64,000 nucleotides of DNA from Chitinophaga sp. CF418. GTDB taxonomy: Bacteria > Bacteroidota > Bacteroidia > Chitinophagales > Chitinophagaceae. The stretch's first letter is position 1; each line of letters starts with the position of its first letter. The translations under genes and the position numbers were made by a program. Positions 26,711 to 35,002 of the stretch are shown here, piece after piece. Where the stretch lies: contig NZ_FRCN01000004.1 of assembly GCF_900142925.1 (NCBI RefSeq), positions 310,001 through 374,000 of the forward strand, read 5' to 3'. Below the pieces are notes generated by a model. That model saw only the letters and a list, made by a program, of their open reading frames with translations. It was not told the DNA's origin and made no database searches.

Positions 26711-27394
26711 ATGCAGCGTCTACTAAAATATGAATACCTATTTCTTATTCCATTATTGCTTAGCGCCATTTTTAGCCTGAAGACTTTCCGGCAAAAATGG
26801 CCTAAGCCATATCAGTTACTTTCGATATTAGTAATAGTATCACTGTTAACCGAACTAGCGGCATTCTTTTGGCGGTTGTATATACACAAGATGTTTTTCT
26901 GGGATTATTCAAAAAATAACTTCTGGATCTATAATCTCTTTATCACTATCCGCCTTGGAATTTTGTTGGCTGTCTTTTACTTTATCCTGGACGCCGCGCG
27001 GATAAAAAGGATCATCCCACCTGTGGCGCTCATGCTGGTATCATTCGGCATACTGGATTACCTGTTCATTCAGGGACCATTTCAGTATAATACATATAGC
27101 GTGATCTTTGCTCACATTCCTATCATTATTCTATGCCTTTTTTATTTTAAACAGTTATTACAGGAAACCAGAATAATTGTGTTACATAAAGAACCATTGG
27201 TTTGGATGACGTTGGGAATATTTATATACCACGCAGTATCCCTCCCATTTCTGATAATGTTGGGATTCCTGAACATGCAGCAATCTAATTTATCTTTAGT
27301 GTTCCTGCCAATCAATGATACGTTCAATTTATTAATGTGCACCTGTTATTTAATAAGCTTTTTATGCAAACCTCAACTCTCGCAACCGCACTAA
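26711..27394 (+). CDS. Seven-helix membrane protein, probable sensor partner of the two-component pair
   Basis: The 227-residue protein has about seven hydrophobic helices (from YLFLIPLLLSAIFSLKTF to FLPINDTFNLLMCTCYLISFL) and little outside the membrane. No family is recognised with certainty. Its end overlaps by 31 bases the start of a histidine kinase gene that itself has only one membrane helix, so I infer that it supplies the sensing part. The three genes 26711-28862 are tightly linked. Confidence 0.7.
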   Translation: MQRLLKYEYLFLIPLLLSAIFSLKTFRQKWPKPYQLLSILVIVSLLTELAAFFWRLYIHKMFFWDYSKNNFWIYNLFITIRLGILLAVFYFILDAARIKRIIPPVALMLVSFGILDYLFIQGPFQYNTYSVIFAHIPIIILCLFYFKQLLQETRIIVLHKEPLVWMTLGIFIYHAVSLPFLIMLGFLNMQQSNLSLVFLPINDTFNLLMCTCYLISFLCKPQLSQPH

Positions 27395-28185
27395 CGATTA
27401 TAATTTCCACCGGTATTGTTCTTTGCCTTAGCATTGCTATTATCTATTTTCTGTTCCTCTATCAGCGAAAAAGATTCCGACATCAACAGGAGATAATAGA
27501 AATACGTGAAACATTTAATCAGACCCTGCTTCAGTCGAAACTCGCGATCCAGGAGCAAACCCTTGATCATATTTCCAAAGAATTACATGCTAATTTCAGC
27601 CATCTCGTGTCGCTGATCAATATAAATCTTTCTGAGATACTGCCTCAAAGTCCGGCGGAACAGCGTGAAAACATTATTGAAACAAAGTCGCTGGCCAAGC
27701 AGTTGATGAGTGAATTAAAGGCGCTAAGCGCCAATCTGAATACAGATCATATCATACACATTGGCTTTGTAAAAGCGTTGGACAATGAGTTAAGCCGACT
27801 TGCTAAAACGAAAAAATATGAGGTAATCATTGCCAAATCCGGCGAAGAATACCGGATGCTCCCGGAGCATGAAATCATTCTCTTCCGTCTGTGTCAGGAG
27901 GTATTAAACAATGTAGTAAAGTATGCGAGGGCATCAAAGGTCTCCACCTCCCTCACATTCTCTCCTGATCGATTTGCCCTGACGATAGCAGATGATGGAT
28001 CCGGATTTAATGTAGAGGATGCCTTAAAACAAAGCGGGGAGAAACAAAGTACCGGACTGCTGAATATCCGTAAAAGAGCGGCCCTTATCAACGCGGAATT
28101 TAATATTGCCAGTCGGGAAGGAGAAGGTACCTTAGTGTCAATAAACATTCCACATCCCGAAATACTTAAATCCCTTGTTATATGA
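27364..28185 (+). CDS. Sensor histidine kinase (NarL/DesK-like class)
   Basis: The protein has an N-terminal helix (about residues 4-30), a coiled linker, a dimerisation region with the H-box-like KELHANFSHL and a HATPase domain with CQEVLNNVVKYA (N box), ADDGSGF (G1) and GLLNIRKRA (G2). It follows the organisation of Bacteroidota kinases that pair with LuxR-type regulators. I chose the ATG at 27364. The start lies inside the end of the preceding membrane-protein gene and the stop overlaps the regulator gene by four bases. Confidence 0.9.
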   Translation: MQTSTLATALTIIISTGIVLCLSIAIIYFLFLYQRKRFRHQQEIIEIRETFNQTLLQSKLAIQEQTLDHISKELHANFSHLVSLININLSEILPQSPAEQRENIIETKSLAKQLMSELKALSANLNTDHIIHIGFVKALDNELSRLAKTKKYEVIIAKSGEEYRMLPEHEIILFRLCQEVLNNVVKYARASKVSTSLTFSPDRFALTIADDGSGFNVEDALKQSGEKQSTGLLNIRKRAALINAEFNIASREGEGTLVSINIPHPEILKSLVI

Positions 28186-28862
28186 AGAACCTCACCTCAA
28201 CAACACAGCACACACTGAATATTGCCATTGTTGATGACCACAATCTTTTCCGAAAAGGGCTGATCAAACTCATTAATCTGGGTGACATACAAAACAAATA
28301 TAATATCCTCTTTGAAGCAGACAATGGATATGAACTCCAGGAAAAGATGAAACAGGTGCCATTTCCCGATATTATTCTGATGGATATAGATATGCCGGAT
28401 ATGAATGGGTTTGAAGCGGTGGAGTGGTTACAACGCACACATCCTTCGGTAAAGGTATTGGTTATATCCATGGTGGAATCGGATGAGGCGATCATACGCA
28501 TGTTACGACTGGGTGTAAAAGGATATCTATCCAAAGACATCGAAGTCGAAGACATGCACCGCGCATTGGAAACCATTGCCAATAATGGCTTTTATTATTC
28601 TGATACTGCAACCCAAGTTATGAATCACAATTTAAATGGCACAATGAGCAAAAATAAAGACACTGTATATCTGTCAGAAAACGAAAGAGAATTCATTAAG
28701 CTCGTTGCTTCAGAGCTGACTTATCAGCAGATTGCCGAGAAAATGAGCCTGAGTCCTAAGACCATTGATGGCTACCGTGAAGCGCTCTTTCAACGCCTGA
28801 AAGTAAAGAACAGGGTGATGCTGGCGCTTTATGCCGTGAAACATGGCATCGTGCAACTGTAG
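28182..28862 (+). CDS. NarL/FixJ-type response regulator
   Basis: The 226-residue protein has a receiver domain (VDDHNLFRKGLIKL, LMDIDMPDMNGFEAV with the phospho-accepting Asp, and KGYLSKDI) and a LuxR helix-turn-helix from about residue 165 (LSENEREFIKLVASELTYQQIAEKMSLSPKTIDGY). It pairs with the kinase it overlaps by four bases. The target genes are unknown; the secreted polysaccharide-lyase-like genes lie just downstream. Confidence 0.95.
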   Translation: MKNLTSTTQHTLNIAIVDDHNLFRKGLIKLINLGDIQNKYNILFEADNGYELQEKMKQVPFPDIILMDIDMPDMNGFEAVEWLQRTHPSVKVLVISMVESDEAIIRMLRLGVKGYLSKDIEVEDMHRALETIANNGFYYSDTATQVMNHNLNGTMSKNKDTVYLSENEREFIKLVASELTYQQIAEKMSLSPKTIDGYREALFQRLKVKNRVMLALYAVKHGIVQL

Positions 28863-28975
28863 ACCAATATATTTTAACCAGGACACTACTCAATCTCCAG
28901 CACGGTATCGGATAAACATATTACATCTCCGGGGACTCATTATAGAATATAGCAATCATTTACCGAATTAAAAAA

Positions 28976-29006
28976 TTTGCTTTTCATTAGAAACTCACTA
29001 ATTTAA
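28976..29006 (+). promoter_or_regulatory. Candidate promoter of the T9SS polysaccharide-lyase-like gene
   Basis: TTTG at 28976-28979 and TAATTTAA at 28999-29006 are separated by 19 bases, the spacing of Bacteroidota promoters, although the -7 box departs from TAnnTTTG at its last two bases. A LacI-type operator follows downstream at 29035-29048. Confidence 0.4.
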
Positions 29007-29034
29007 CATTAGATGCAATCGATTGGCAAACCGA

Positions 29035-29048
29035 AGCAAACGTTTACT
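29035..29048. promoter_or_regulatory. LacI-family operator-like palindrome
   Basis: AGCAAACGTTTACT has the AAACGTTT core of LacI-type operators and lies about 50 bases before the start of the polysaccharide-lyase-like gene, just downstream of a candidate promoter. Confidence 0.4.
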
Positions 29049-29097
29049 TCTTAGATAAACTTCAATCCCCTTTTCCTATCACCTCAAAATTTCCGTT

Positions 29098-30249
29098 ATG
29101 AAAACATCCTTACGATGCGGCAGCATTATGCTGTTTTTATTTTCTATGTTCACCTGTTTGCATGCCCAGGTTACATTACAGGCAAATGGTCCGGGCGACA
29201 CTTATGAGCTTATTCAAAGCGTTTTAGGCAGTGGCACAGCCGGAGAAGTGCCCGACTGCGGCCACTCTTCGTTTGGCAGGCATATTACTGAGGTATTTGA
29301 CAGCCAGCTTAACAAGAATGTTTTTGTATTCCACATTCACGTAACACCGGATAATGATCGCTGCAATGGCAGTACAGACCGGCAAAGGAATGAAATCAAA
29401 ACACAGAGCTCCTCCCCTGCCAACCTGAAGGGCTCATTGAATGAAACGGTTACTTATCGTTGGAAATTCAAATTAGATGCAGGTTTTATTCCTACAGCCA
29501 ACTTCTGCCATATTCACCAGATCAAGGCGGGTGATGGCGATGACGGCGCTCCGCTCATTACCATTACACCGCGGGCAGGCAATCCACAGAAACTGCAGAT
29601 CATCCACAGCACTGGCAGTGGCGGTACTGGCGGTGAAGTTCACAGTGTCAACCTATCCTCATTCAAAGGCGTATGGGTGGATGTGGTCGAGAAGGTAAAG
29701 TACAGCACCAGCGGCACTTACGAGATAGTGATCAAAAGAGTTAGTGATGGCGTTACACTGCTTTCCTACAGCAACAGTAATATTAACATGTGGCGGGACG
29801 GAACAACATTCTGCCGTCCTAAATGGGGCATCTACCGTAGCCTGAACAGTATATCAGAATTGCGTGATGAGCAGGTACGTTTCGCAGATTTCTGCATTGC
29901 AGAAGGCAACGCAACCTGTAGCGCTACTCTTGCAGCGCCGCCTGAGGATTTAGAGGTTCTTTCAAAGAAAAATGAGCCTTCAAAAGAACCTGCTGCAATA
30001 GCGGTAAAAGTATTTCCTAATCCGGCAGAAAACAGCAGCACTATTGATCTCAACTTCAAAGACGCTGGCAAGACGCTTGTCGAAGTATATGACATGCAGC
30101 AAAGGAGAGTAGCCGTACTGATAAATACAAACCTGCAAGCCGGCGCCCATCGCACTTTATTTGATATGAAGTCCGTTCCGGCAGGTACTTATGTGCTGCG
30201 CATACTGCATAATGGAACAGTTATTACGAAGATGATCTCCAAACAGTAA
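29098..30249 (+). CDS. Secreted jelly-roll polysaccharide-lyase-like protein with T9SS signal
   Basis: The 383-residue protein has a signal peptide (residues 1-24, ending LHAQ). Residues 50-275 form a beta-jelly-roll region with paired cysteines and the blocks RNEIKTQ, YRWKFKL and FCHIHQIKAG, which resemble alginate- or glucuronan-lyase-type folds; RNEIK and HIHQIK would be candidate catalytic strands. Residues 300-383 form a type IX secretion C-terminal domain (VFPNPAENSSTIDL, LVEVYDMQQRRV, GTYVLRI), so it is exported and anchored at the cell surface. Substrate class is inferred from fold only. Confidence 0.65.
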   Translation: MKTSLRCGSIMLFLFSMFTCLHAQVTLQANGPGDTYELIQSVLGSGTAGEVPDCGHSSFGRHITEVFDSQLNKNVFVFHIHVTPDNDRCNGSTDRQRNEIKTQSSSPANLKGSLNETVTYRWKFKLDAGFIPTANFCHIHQIKAGDGDDGAPLITITPRAGNPQKLQIIHSTGSGGTGGEVHSVNLSSFKGVWVDVVEKVKYSTSGTYEIVIKRVSDGVTLLSYSNSNINMWRDGTTFCRPKWGIYRSLNSISELRDEQVRFADFCIAEGNATCSATLAAPPEDLEVLSKKNEPSKEPAAIAVKVFPNPAENSSTIDLNFKDAGKTLVEVYDMQQRRVAVLINTNLQAGAHRTLFDMKSVPAGTYVLRILHNGTVITKMISKQ

Positions 30250-30297
30250 CGCTACATTTTATTTCCACCTCATTATTAACTGGTCAAACCAACAGCC

Positions 30298-31089
30298 ATG
30301 AAAATTCCGGCAATAGGCAGTAATGCCATGCATCTGCTATGGCAGCAAAAACCACTGCTGATCCTTTCTGTCATCATTTTTCTTACCTGCAGTTGTAAAA
30401 AAGAGGCGCAGGCACCTGATGAGCATTATTCCTCTTTATCTGAAACACAAAAAACTGCAAGCATCAATGGAGATGTAACGATCGCTTCCGCAGTAGGCAG
30501 CGGATGGGTTGCATATTCTCCTACCAAAAAAATCCACCTGGACAATGAGGACGGATTACAGATCTTTAACTGGACATCATATAAGTCGGTCGGAGACCCT
30601 ATCTGCGCGGACTACCAGTACGATAATGGCACAGAGACCTTCCGCATTGTAAATAATAAGTCAAACCGCTCAGAAATACGGTTGCAGAACGAGTATTCGA
30701 CAGGCAGCCGCCAATTTGAGGGTTACGTTACTTTCAATGCCCCGCTGGACGATGAATCACTGATGCAGATCTTCGGCAGTACTGACGGTGCTACCCAGTT
30801 AATGATCCGTGGATATGCCGCCGATGGAGGTTCCATCAGAGGAGCTGGCCAGACATTGGCTACAAACGTTTATGGGAAAGAAGTGCATATAAACGTAATT
30901 CACTTACAGGAAGACAAGGGCAACAGGATCAAAATCTATATCAATGGGGTTAAGAAAGCAGATATCGCAGATAATGAAGCGGTCACCAACTATATGAAGT
31001 ATGGCAACTACGGCACACTAAGGACCGGCACCGCCACTGTAAAATGGAGAGGTGTGAAAGTGTACAGAGATGGTACTGCGCCCAACTGA
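30298..31089 (+). CDS. Jelly-roll polysaccharide-lyase-like lipoprotein
   Basis: The 263-residue protein has a lipoprotein signal ending in FLTCSC (Cys at about residue 31), so it should sit on a membrane surface. The remainder looks like a beta-jelly-roll of the alginate-lyase kind, with NNKSNRSEIRLQNEYS, FEGYVTF, and IYINGVKKADI strands. The RSEIR block parallels the RNEIK block of the gene just upstream (48-base gap), so the two probably act on the same polymer in different locations. Enzymatic activity is not certain. Confidence 0.6.
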   Translation: MKIPAIGSNAMHLLWQQKPLLILSVIIFLTCSCKKEAQAPDEHYSSLSETQKTASINGDVTIASAVGSGWVAYSPTKKIHLDNEDGLQIFNWTSYKSVGDPICADYQYDNGTETFRIVNNKSNRSEIRLQNEYSTGSRQFEGYVTFNAPLDDESLMQIFGSTDGATQLMIRGYAADGGSIRGAGQTLATNVYGKEVHINVIHLQEDKGNRIKIYINGVKKADIADNEAVTNYMKYGNYGTLRTGTATVKWRGVKVYRDGTAPN

Positions 31090-31116
31090 TTTCGTTACAA
31101 AGCTTCAATTCAATCA

Positions 31117-31150
31117 AAAGGCTTTCAGACAAATGCCTGAAAGCCTTTTA
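31117..31150. terminator. Bidirectional-type hairpin terminator
   Basis: AAAAGGCTTTCAG and its complement CTGAAAGCCTTTT flank a 7-base loop. The stem ends in A and T tracts, serving the lyase-like gene on the plus strand and the GH36 gene on the minus strand. Confidence 0.8.
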
Positions 31151-31171
31151 ACTGTCTTATTATCCGCTGTA

Positions 31172-32971
31172 CTATTCTTTTATTTCTACTACGCTTCCAT
31201 CATGTGCATGGAGGTTCACCGTGTATCTATCTGAGAATTTTCCCAGACTTCTGCCGCTCCAATGATCTATGATTTCGCAGGGGCGGTCCAGCTTAACGGT
31301 GATAGTTTTGGCAGTACTATCCCAGTTCAGCAACACCAGGCTTTTACCTTTGGGCGTAGACAACCTGCCTATTTCAAACTTCGTGTTTTCAAAAGCAGCA
31401 GCACGTGCGGCAGGTGGCACCGTTTTCCGTAATATATTTAATCGTTCGGGTGATATAGTGGTCAGATCATCTCCACTCAGCAACATACCACCGGTACCGT
31501 ATATCAATGCCGCATGAAAACGGTACTCATTATCCGGCATTTTACCTGTTAGCAGCAGGCAGTCCGGGTCATTCCACCATAGACGCCCATTCTGCCAGGC
31601 ACGGTACAAATTCTCCCTTCCAGATCGCTCAAAAACAGACCACTGACGTTTGATATCCATCGAGCTGCGAGAACCGTGTATTAAGCCCAATGAGGGCCAT
31701 AGCGGATGATTACATCCCAGGATAAAGGCGTCTCCGGTTCCCTTCAGTATCGCTTCCATACCGCGACGATAAGCCTCTACACGGGTAGCCTGTTTATCAT
31801 AGAAATGGCCTCCGTGTATAGCGCCCCAGAAATTGGCATCCAGTTTAAAGTAGGTGCATCCCCATTGATTACGCATGGTGCGGAACAGCTCTTCCAGGTG
31901 CTTTTGCACGGCAGGATTGGTACCATCCAGTACATACCAGGGCTTCAACCGCCAGCCGCCAAATGTCACCAGGTCACTACGCAGTGGCTTACCGCTTGCG
32001 TCTTTCACCAGCCAGTCAGGATGCTCTTTATATACTATTGAGTTGCTATCACAAATAAAAGGAGCCACCCAGATGGCAGGCTCGAAACCTTTGCTCCGTA
32101 TGCTGCTCAACACCGGTTGTATATTACCGCCAAATGATTGACCGGTTGAGAGCCAATCACCCATATGCGGTTGGTAACCGTCATCTATCTGTATATATCG
32201 CAGGGCGGGTATGTTAGCTTTGATGTAATCCAGGTTATCATAGATATTCTGTGCAGTCACCCGCGGACCAAAGCAATACCAGCTGCACCAACCGGTAGGA
32301 GGCTCTTTAAAGGCCAGGCGAGGATGGTGGTGATTGATACGATCCGCAAATTTCTCCAGCAAGGCATTCCCTTCCCTCCCCTTCAGCAAGGCCCATTCTT
32401 CCAGTTGAAATGAAGCCCCGGGAGCCAGGGTCAGGTTCTCCAGGTCCATTACCACTTTAACAGTGTCTGCGTTGAGATAGAACTTACCTACAAAGCGCCT
32501 GCAGCTGGTAAAGCCTGCCAATAGCTCTGGTTCTCCTACCGGGTATAGCCGTAACAGGTTGTATACCGCCAGGTAGCCAGCAGGCTGAGGGATCCTGTAA
32601 TGTCCCTCATCAGTATAATTACCCAGCACCTGCGGTTTGTCAAGGGTACCGCTTGTCTGTGTCAGCATCTGGAATCCTTCTGCATAGAAGGGTGTATTGG
32701 AGGGCAATATTCTGCCTGCCTGCGCCAGTATTACCTCACGGAGGTGTACCGGTGTATTGCCAGTGTTTACAATCCGCGAGGTACAAAAGTCGCCTTCCCA
32801 GGTACGGGAGAGTTGCACAGTAGCTGGGGCAGTCTCTCCATTGCCCATTATAACGATGCCTTTACTGTTCTTTAAGGCCTGCTGGAATTGGTCTGCCGGA
32901 CCTGCATACAAGCCTGCTGCTGGCAGCAGTCCTGCTAATAAAAAGGCTAGAAAAAATTTCCTAAATATCAT
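31172..32971 (-). CDS. Secreted GH36-type alpha-galactosidase
   Basis: The 599-residue protein has a signal peptide (residues 1-22) followed by a beta-sandwich region and a TIM barrel. In the barrel, YIQIDDGYQ is at about 259-267, the predicted nucleophile is Asp378 in YFKLDANFWG, and the predicted acid/base is Asp439 in SRSSMDIKRQW. These match melibiase-type GH36 enzymes, which release terminal alpha-galactose. The length is close to the family. It is the third gene of the GH2-GH29-GH36 minus-strand operon, 24 bases after GH29. Confidence 0.88.
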   Translation of the reverse strand: MIFRKFFLAFLLAGLLPAAGLYAGPADQFQQALKNSKGIVIMGNGETAPATVQLSRTWEGDFCTSRIVNTGNTPVHLREVILAQAGRILPSNTPFYAEGFQMLTQTSGTLDKPQVLGNYTDEGHYRIPQPAGYLAVYNLLRLYPVGEPELLAGFTSCRRFVGKFYLNADTVKVVMDLENLTLAPGASFQLEEWALLKGREGNALLEKFADRINHHHPRLAFKEPPTGWCSWYCFGPRVTAQNIYDNLDYIKANIPALRYIQIDDGYQPHMGDWLSTGQSFGGNIQPVLSSIRSKGFEPAIWVAPFICDSNSIVYKEHPDWLVKDASGKPLRSDLVTFGGWRLKPWYVLDGTNPAVQKHLEELFRTMRNQWGCTYFKLDANFWGAIHGGHFYDKQATRVEAYRRGMEAILKGTGDAFILGCNHPLWPSLGLIHGSRSSMDIKRQWSVFERSGRENLYRAWQNGRLWWNDPDCLLLTGKMPDNEYRFHAALIYGTGGMLLSGDDLTTISPERLNILRKTVPPAARAAAFENTKFEIGRLSTPKGKSLVLLNWDSTAKTITVKLDRPCEIIDHWSGRSLGKFSDRYTVNLHAHDGSVVEIKE

Positions 32972-32995
32972 CTGTATGAAATTTTCTATGAGCTA

Positions 32996-34882
32996 TTAAG
33001 GCGCCAAAGTGATCTCAAATAATTTCATCAATTCCTTACCCGTAATTGCCTCCGGACGTATACTTAAGGTATGTACGCCAGCAGGCAAAGACAGATCGCC
33101 TAAAGGCTGGGTGATGATCTTTTCATTTGAAGGCACCGCCTGCGTTTTCCCATTGAGGGTTTTCCCGTTTACGGCTACTATGAATTTATTTTCGTTGGTG
33201 GTGGAATCTGCTGCGTATTTGATATTCGCGTGAAACTGCGCAGGAGCCGTCAGCCGGAATGTCCAACTGACATACTGTTCGGGCTTTGTCCAGTTATATA
33301 CATAATATTTCGGGGCTTTACCATCACCATACAGGAAACCACTTCCATGCAGCGTACCATCGAAGGCCCGCAGCACATTGGTAATAGAGCGGGAATCCAG
33401 TACACGGATACTATCGGTCTTCACTTCCTGCATGTCCAGTACTATTACACTGTTTGCAGCATCCGTCGCCTTAGCCGGCAGGGTAATCGTGATATCTTCG
33501 TTGTTCACCCTTTTTACAGTCAGGCCTTTTTGTTGCGGGTCTGCCAGTAACCAGGCTTTGCGAACATTACTTTTTAGACCGCCCACATATAAGGGCGCCT
33601 TTTCCGGCCAGTCAAATACATGCAGGTACAGTCGATTGCCTTTCAACGTACTTTCTCCCCAGGGCTGCAACGGCAGCGGTGAAGCGCTTGTCCCGTAAAT
33701 GCTTTCTCCGTTCTTTTGCATCCATGTGCCAATGCTGTGCAGTATAACTGTATCCCGTGGATCTACCAAACCATTGCCCATAGGGCCAATATTCATCAGC
33801 AGGTTACCTCCTCTGGCAGCAGCTTTAGCCTGCAATCTTATAAAGAAAGCAGCAGGTTTATGGCTGTCATCAAACTTTGAATAACCGTAGGATTCATTCG
33901 TAGTAGGAATGGCCTCCCAGTCGCCGGTAACGGGATAAAATTCTGCAGGACGATCAGAAGTGTTTATATAGTCACCGAAAGAGATACGGGTAGAACGCGC
34001 CAGGCGACCATTTACCACAACATTGTTATCTACTTCACGGATCGCTTTCAGGATGCGGATATTCTCACTCAAAGGTAGTTTACTGGGGGTATCAAACCAT
34101 AGTATATCCGGGTGGTATTTGTGGATCAGTTCCACTATCTGGGGTATCGCCTTTTCGTTCACATACTTCACAGCTTTGGGCAATCTTTCAGGATGAACAT
34201 CAAACCAATTAAGCCCGCCATACAAACGCTTGTCTCCGGCAGGGTTATCGTAATCCCAGTCATTGCCTGGTGCATCCGGATGCTCCCAGTCAAAAGCATG
34301 GGAATAATAAAATCCGAAGCGGATGCCATACTTCTTACAGGCGGCAGACAGTTCCTGCATAGGATCACGTTTAAAAGGGGAAGCGCTGATATTCATATCC
34401 CCTATCGCGGAGGGATACATGGCCACTCCGTCATGATGTTTGGATGTAATAATCAGGTAACGCATGCCGGCGGCTTTTATCATTCTTACCCAGGCATCAG
34501 CATCAAACTGTTCGGGGTTGAATGTCTTCAACAGCTTCTCCCTATACACGGCCCTGGGTATTCTTTCCTTACGCATGAGGTGTTCTGCATAACCATCCAC
34601 TTTTTTACCGTCCCATTCTCCGCCTGCAACTGAATATACGCCCCAGTGAATAAAACAGCCAAACTTAGCTTCCCGCCACCAGGCAATGCGGGCATCATGA
34701 TTTTCCATACTGTGTTTCCACCAGCCGTTCACAGCTTCATCAATAGCTGCCTGATCCCGTTCGGCACCTTTCTGCAACAGAAGGCCCTGTTCGTCACCTT
34801 TATCAGCGGCGCCCGCCTGCGTTTGCGCCTGTAGCCTGAATGACATAATGATAATGACTACACTTAAAAATATGTTCCTCAT
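32996..34882 (-). CDS. Secreted GH29-type alpha-L-fucosidase
   Basis: The 628-residue protein has a signal peptide (residues 1-20). The catalytic barrel shows KFGCFIHWGVYSV, YLIITSKHHDGVAMYPS and the predicted nucleophile Asp264 in DILWFDTP. A C-terminal beta-sandwich from about residue 500 may bind sugar. GH29 enzymes remove alpha-L-fucose from glycans. It lies 120 bases after the GH2 gene and 24 bases before GH36, so the three enzymes could strip a galactose- and fucose-containing polymer such as a xyloglucan or host-type glycan. Confidence 0.9.
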   Translation of the reverse strand: MRNIFLSVVIIIMSFRLQAQTQAGAADKGDEQGLLLQKGAERDQAAIDEAVNGWWKHSMENHDARIAWWREAKFGCFIHWGVYSVAGGEWDGKKVDGYAEHLMRKERIPRAVYREKLLKTFNPEQFDADAWVRMIKAAGMRYLIITSKHHDGVAMYPSAIGDMNISASPFKRDPMQELSAACKKYGIRFGFYYSHAFDWEHPDAPGNDWDYDNPAGDKRLYGGLNWFDVHPERLPKAVKYVNEKAIPQIVELIHKYHPDILWFDTPSKLPLSENIRILKAIREVDNNVVVNGRLARSTRISFGDYINTSDRPAEFYPVTGDWEAIPTTNESYGYSKFDDSHKPAAFFIRLQAKAAARGGNLLMNIGPMGNGLVDPRDTVILHSIGTWMQKNGESIYGTSASPLPLQPWGESTLKGNRLYLHVFDWPEKAPLYVGGLKSNVRKAWLLADPQQKGLTVKRVNNEDITITLPAKATDAANSVIVLDMQEVKTDSIRVLDSRSITNVLRAFDGTLHGSGFLYGDGKAPKYYVYNWTKPEQYVSWTFRLTAPAQFHANIKYAADSTTNENKFIVAVNGKTLNGKTQAVPSNEKIITQPLGDLSLPAGVHTLSIRPEAITGKELMKLFEITLAP

Positions 34883-35002
34883 AGTACTATATTTTATGTG
34901 TGTTACACGTTTATAGGTATTTAATATGATTATCTTTTGTGGTTATTTCCGGTCTCATTATCTCCATTCAGTACGGCTACGCTATTTAGGTTTCCGGCAG
35001 TG

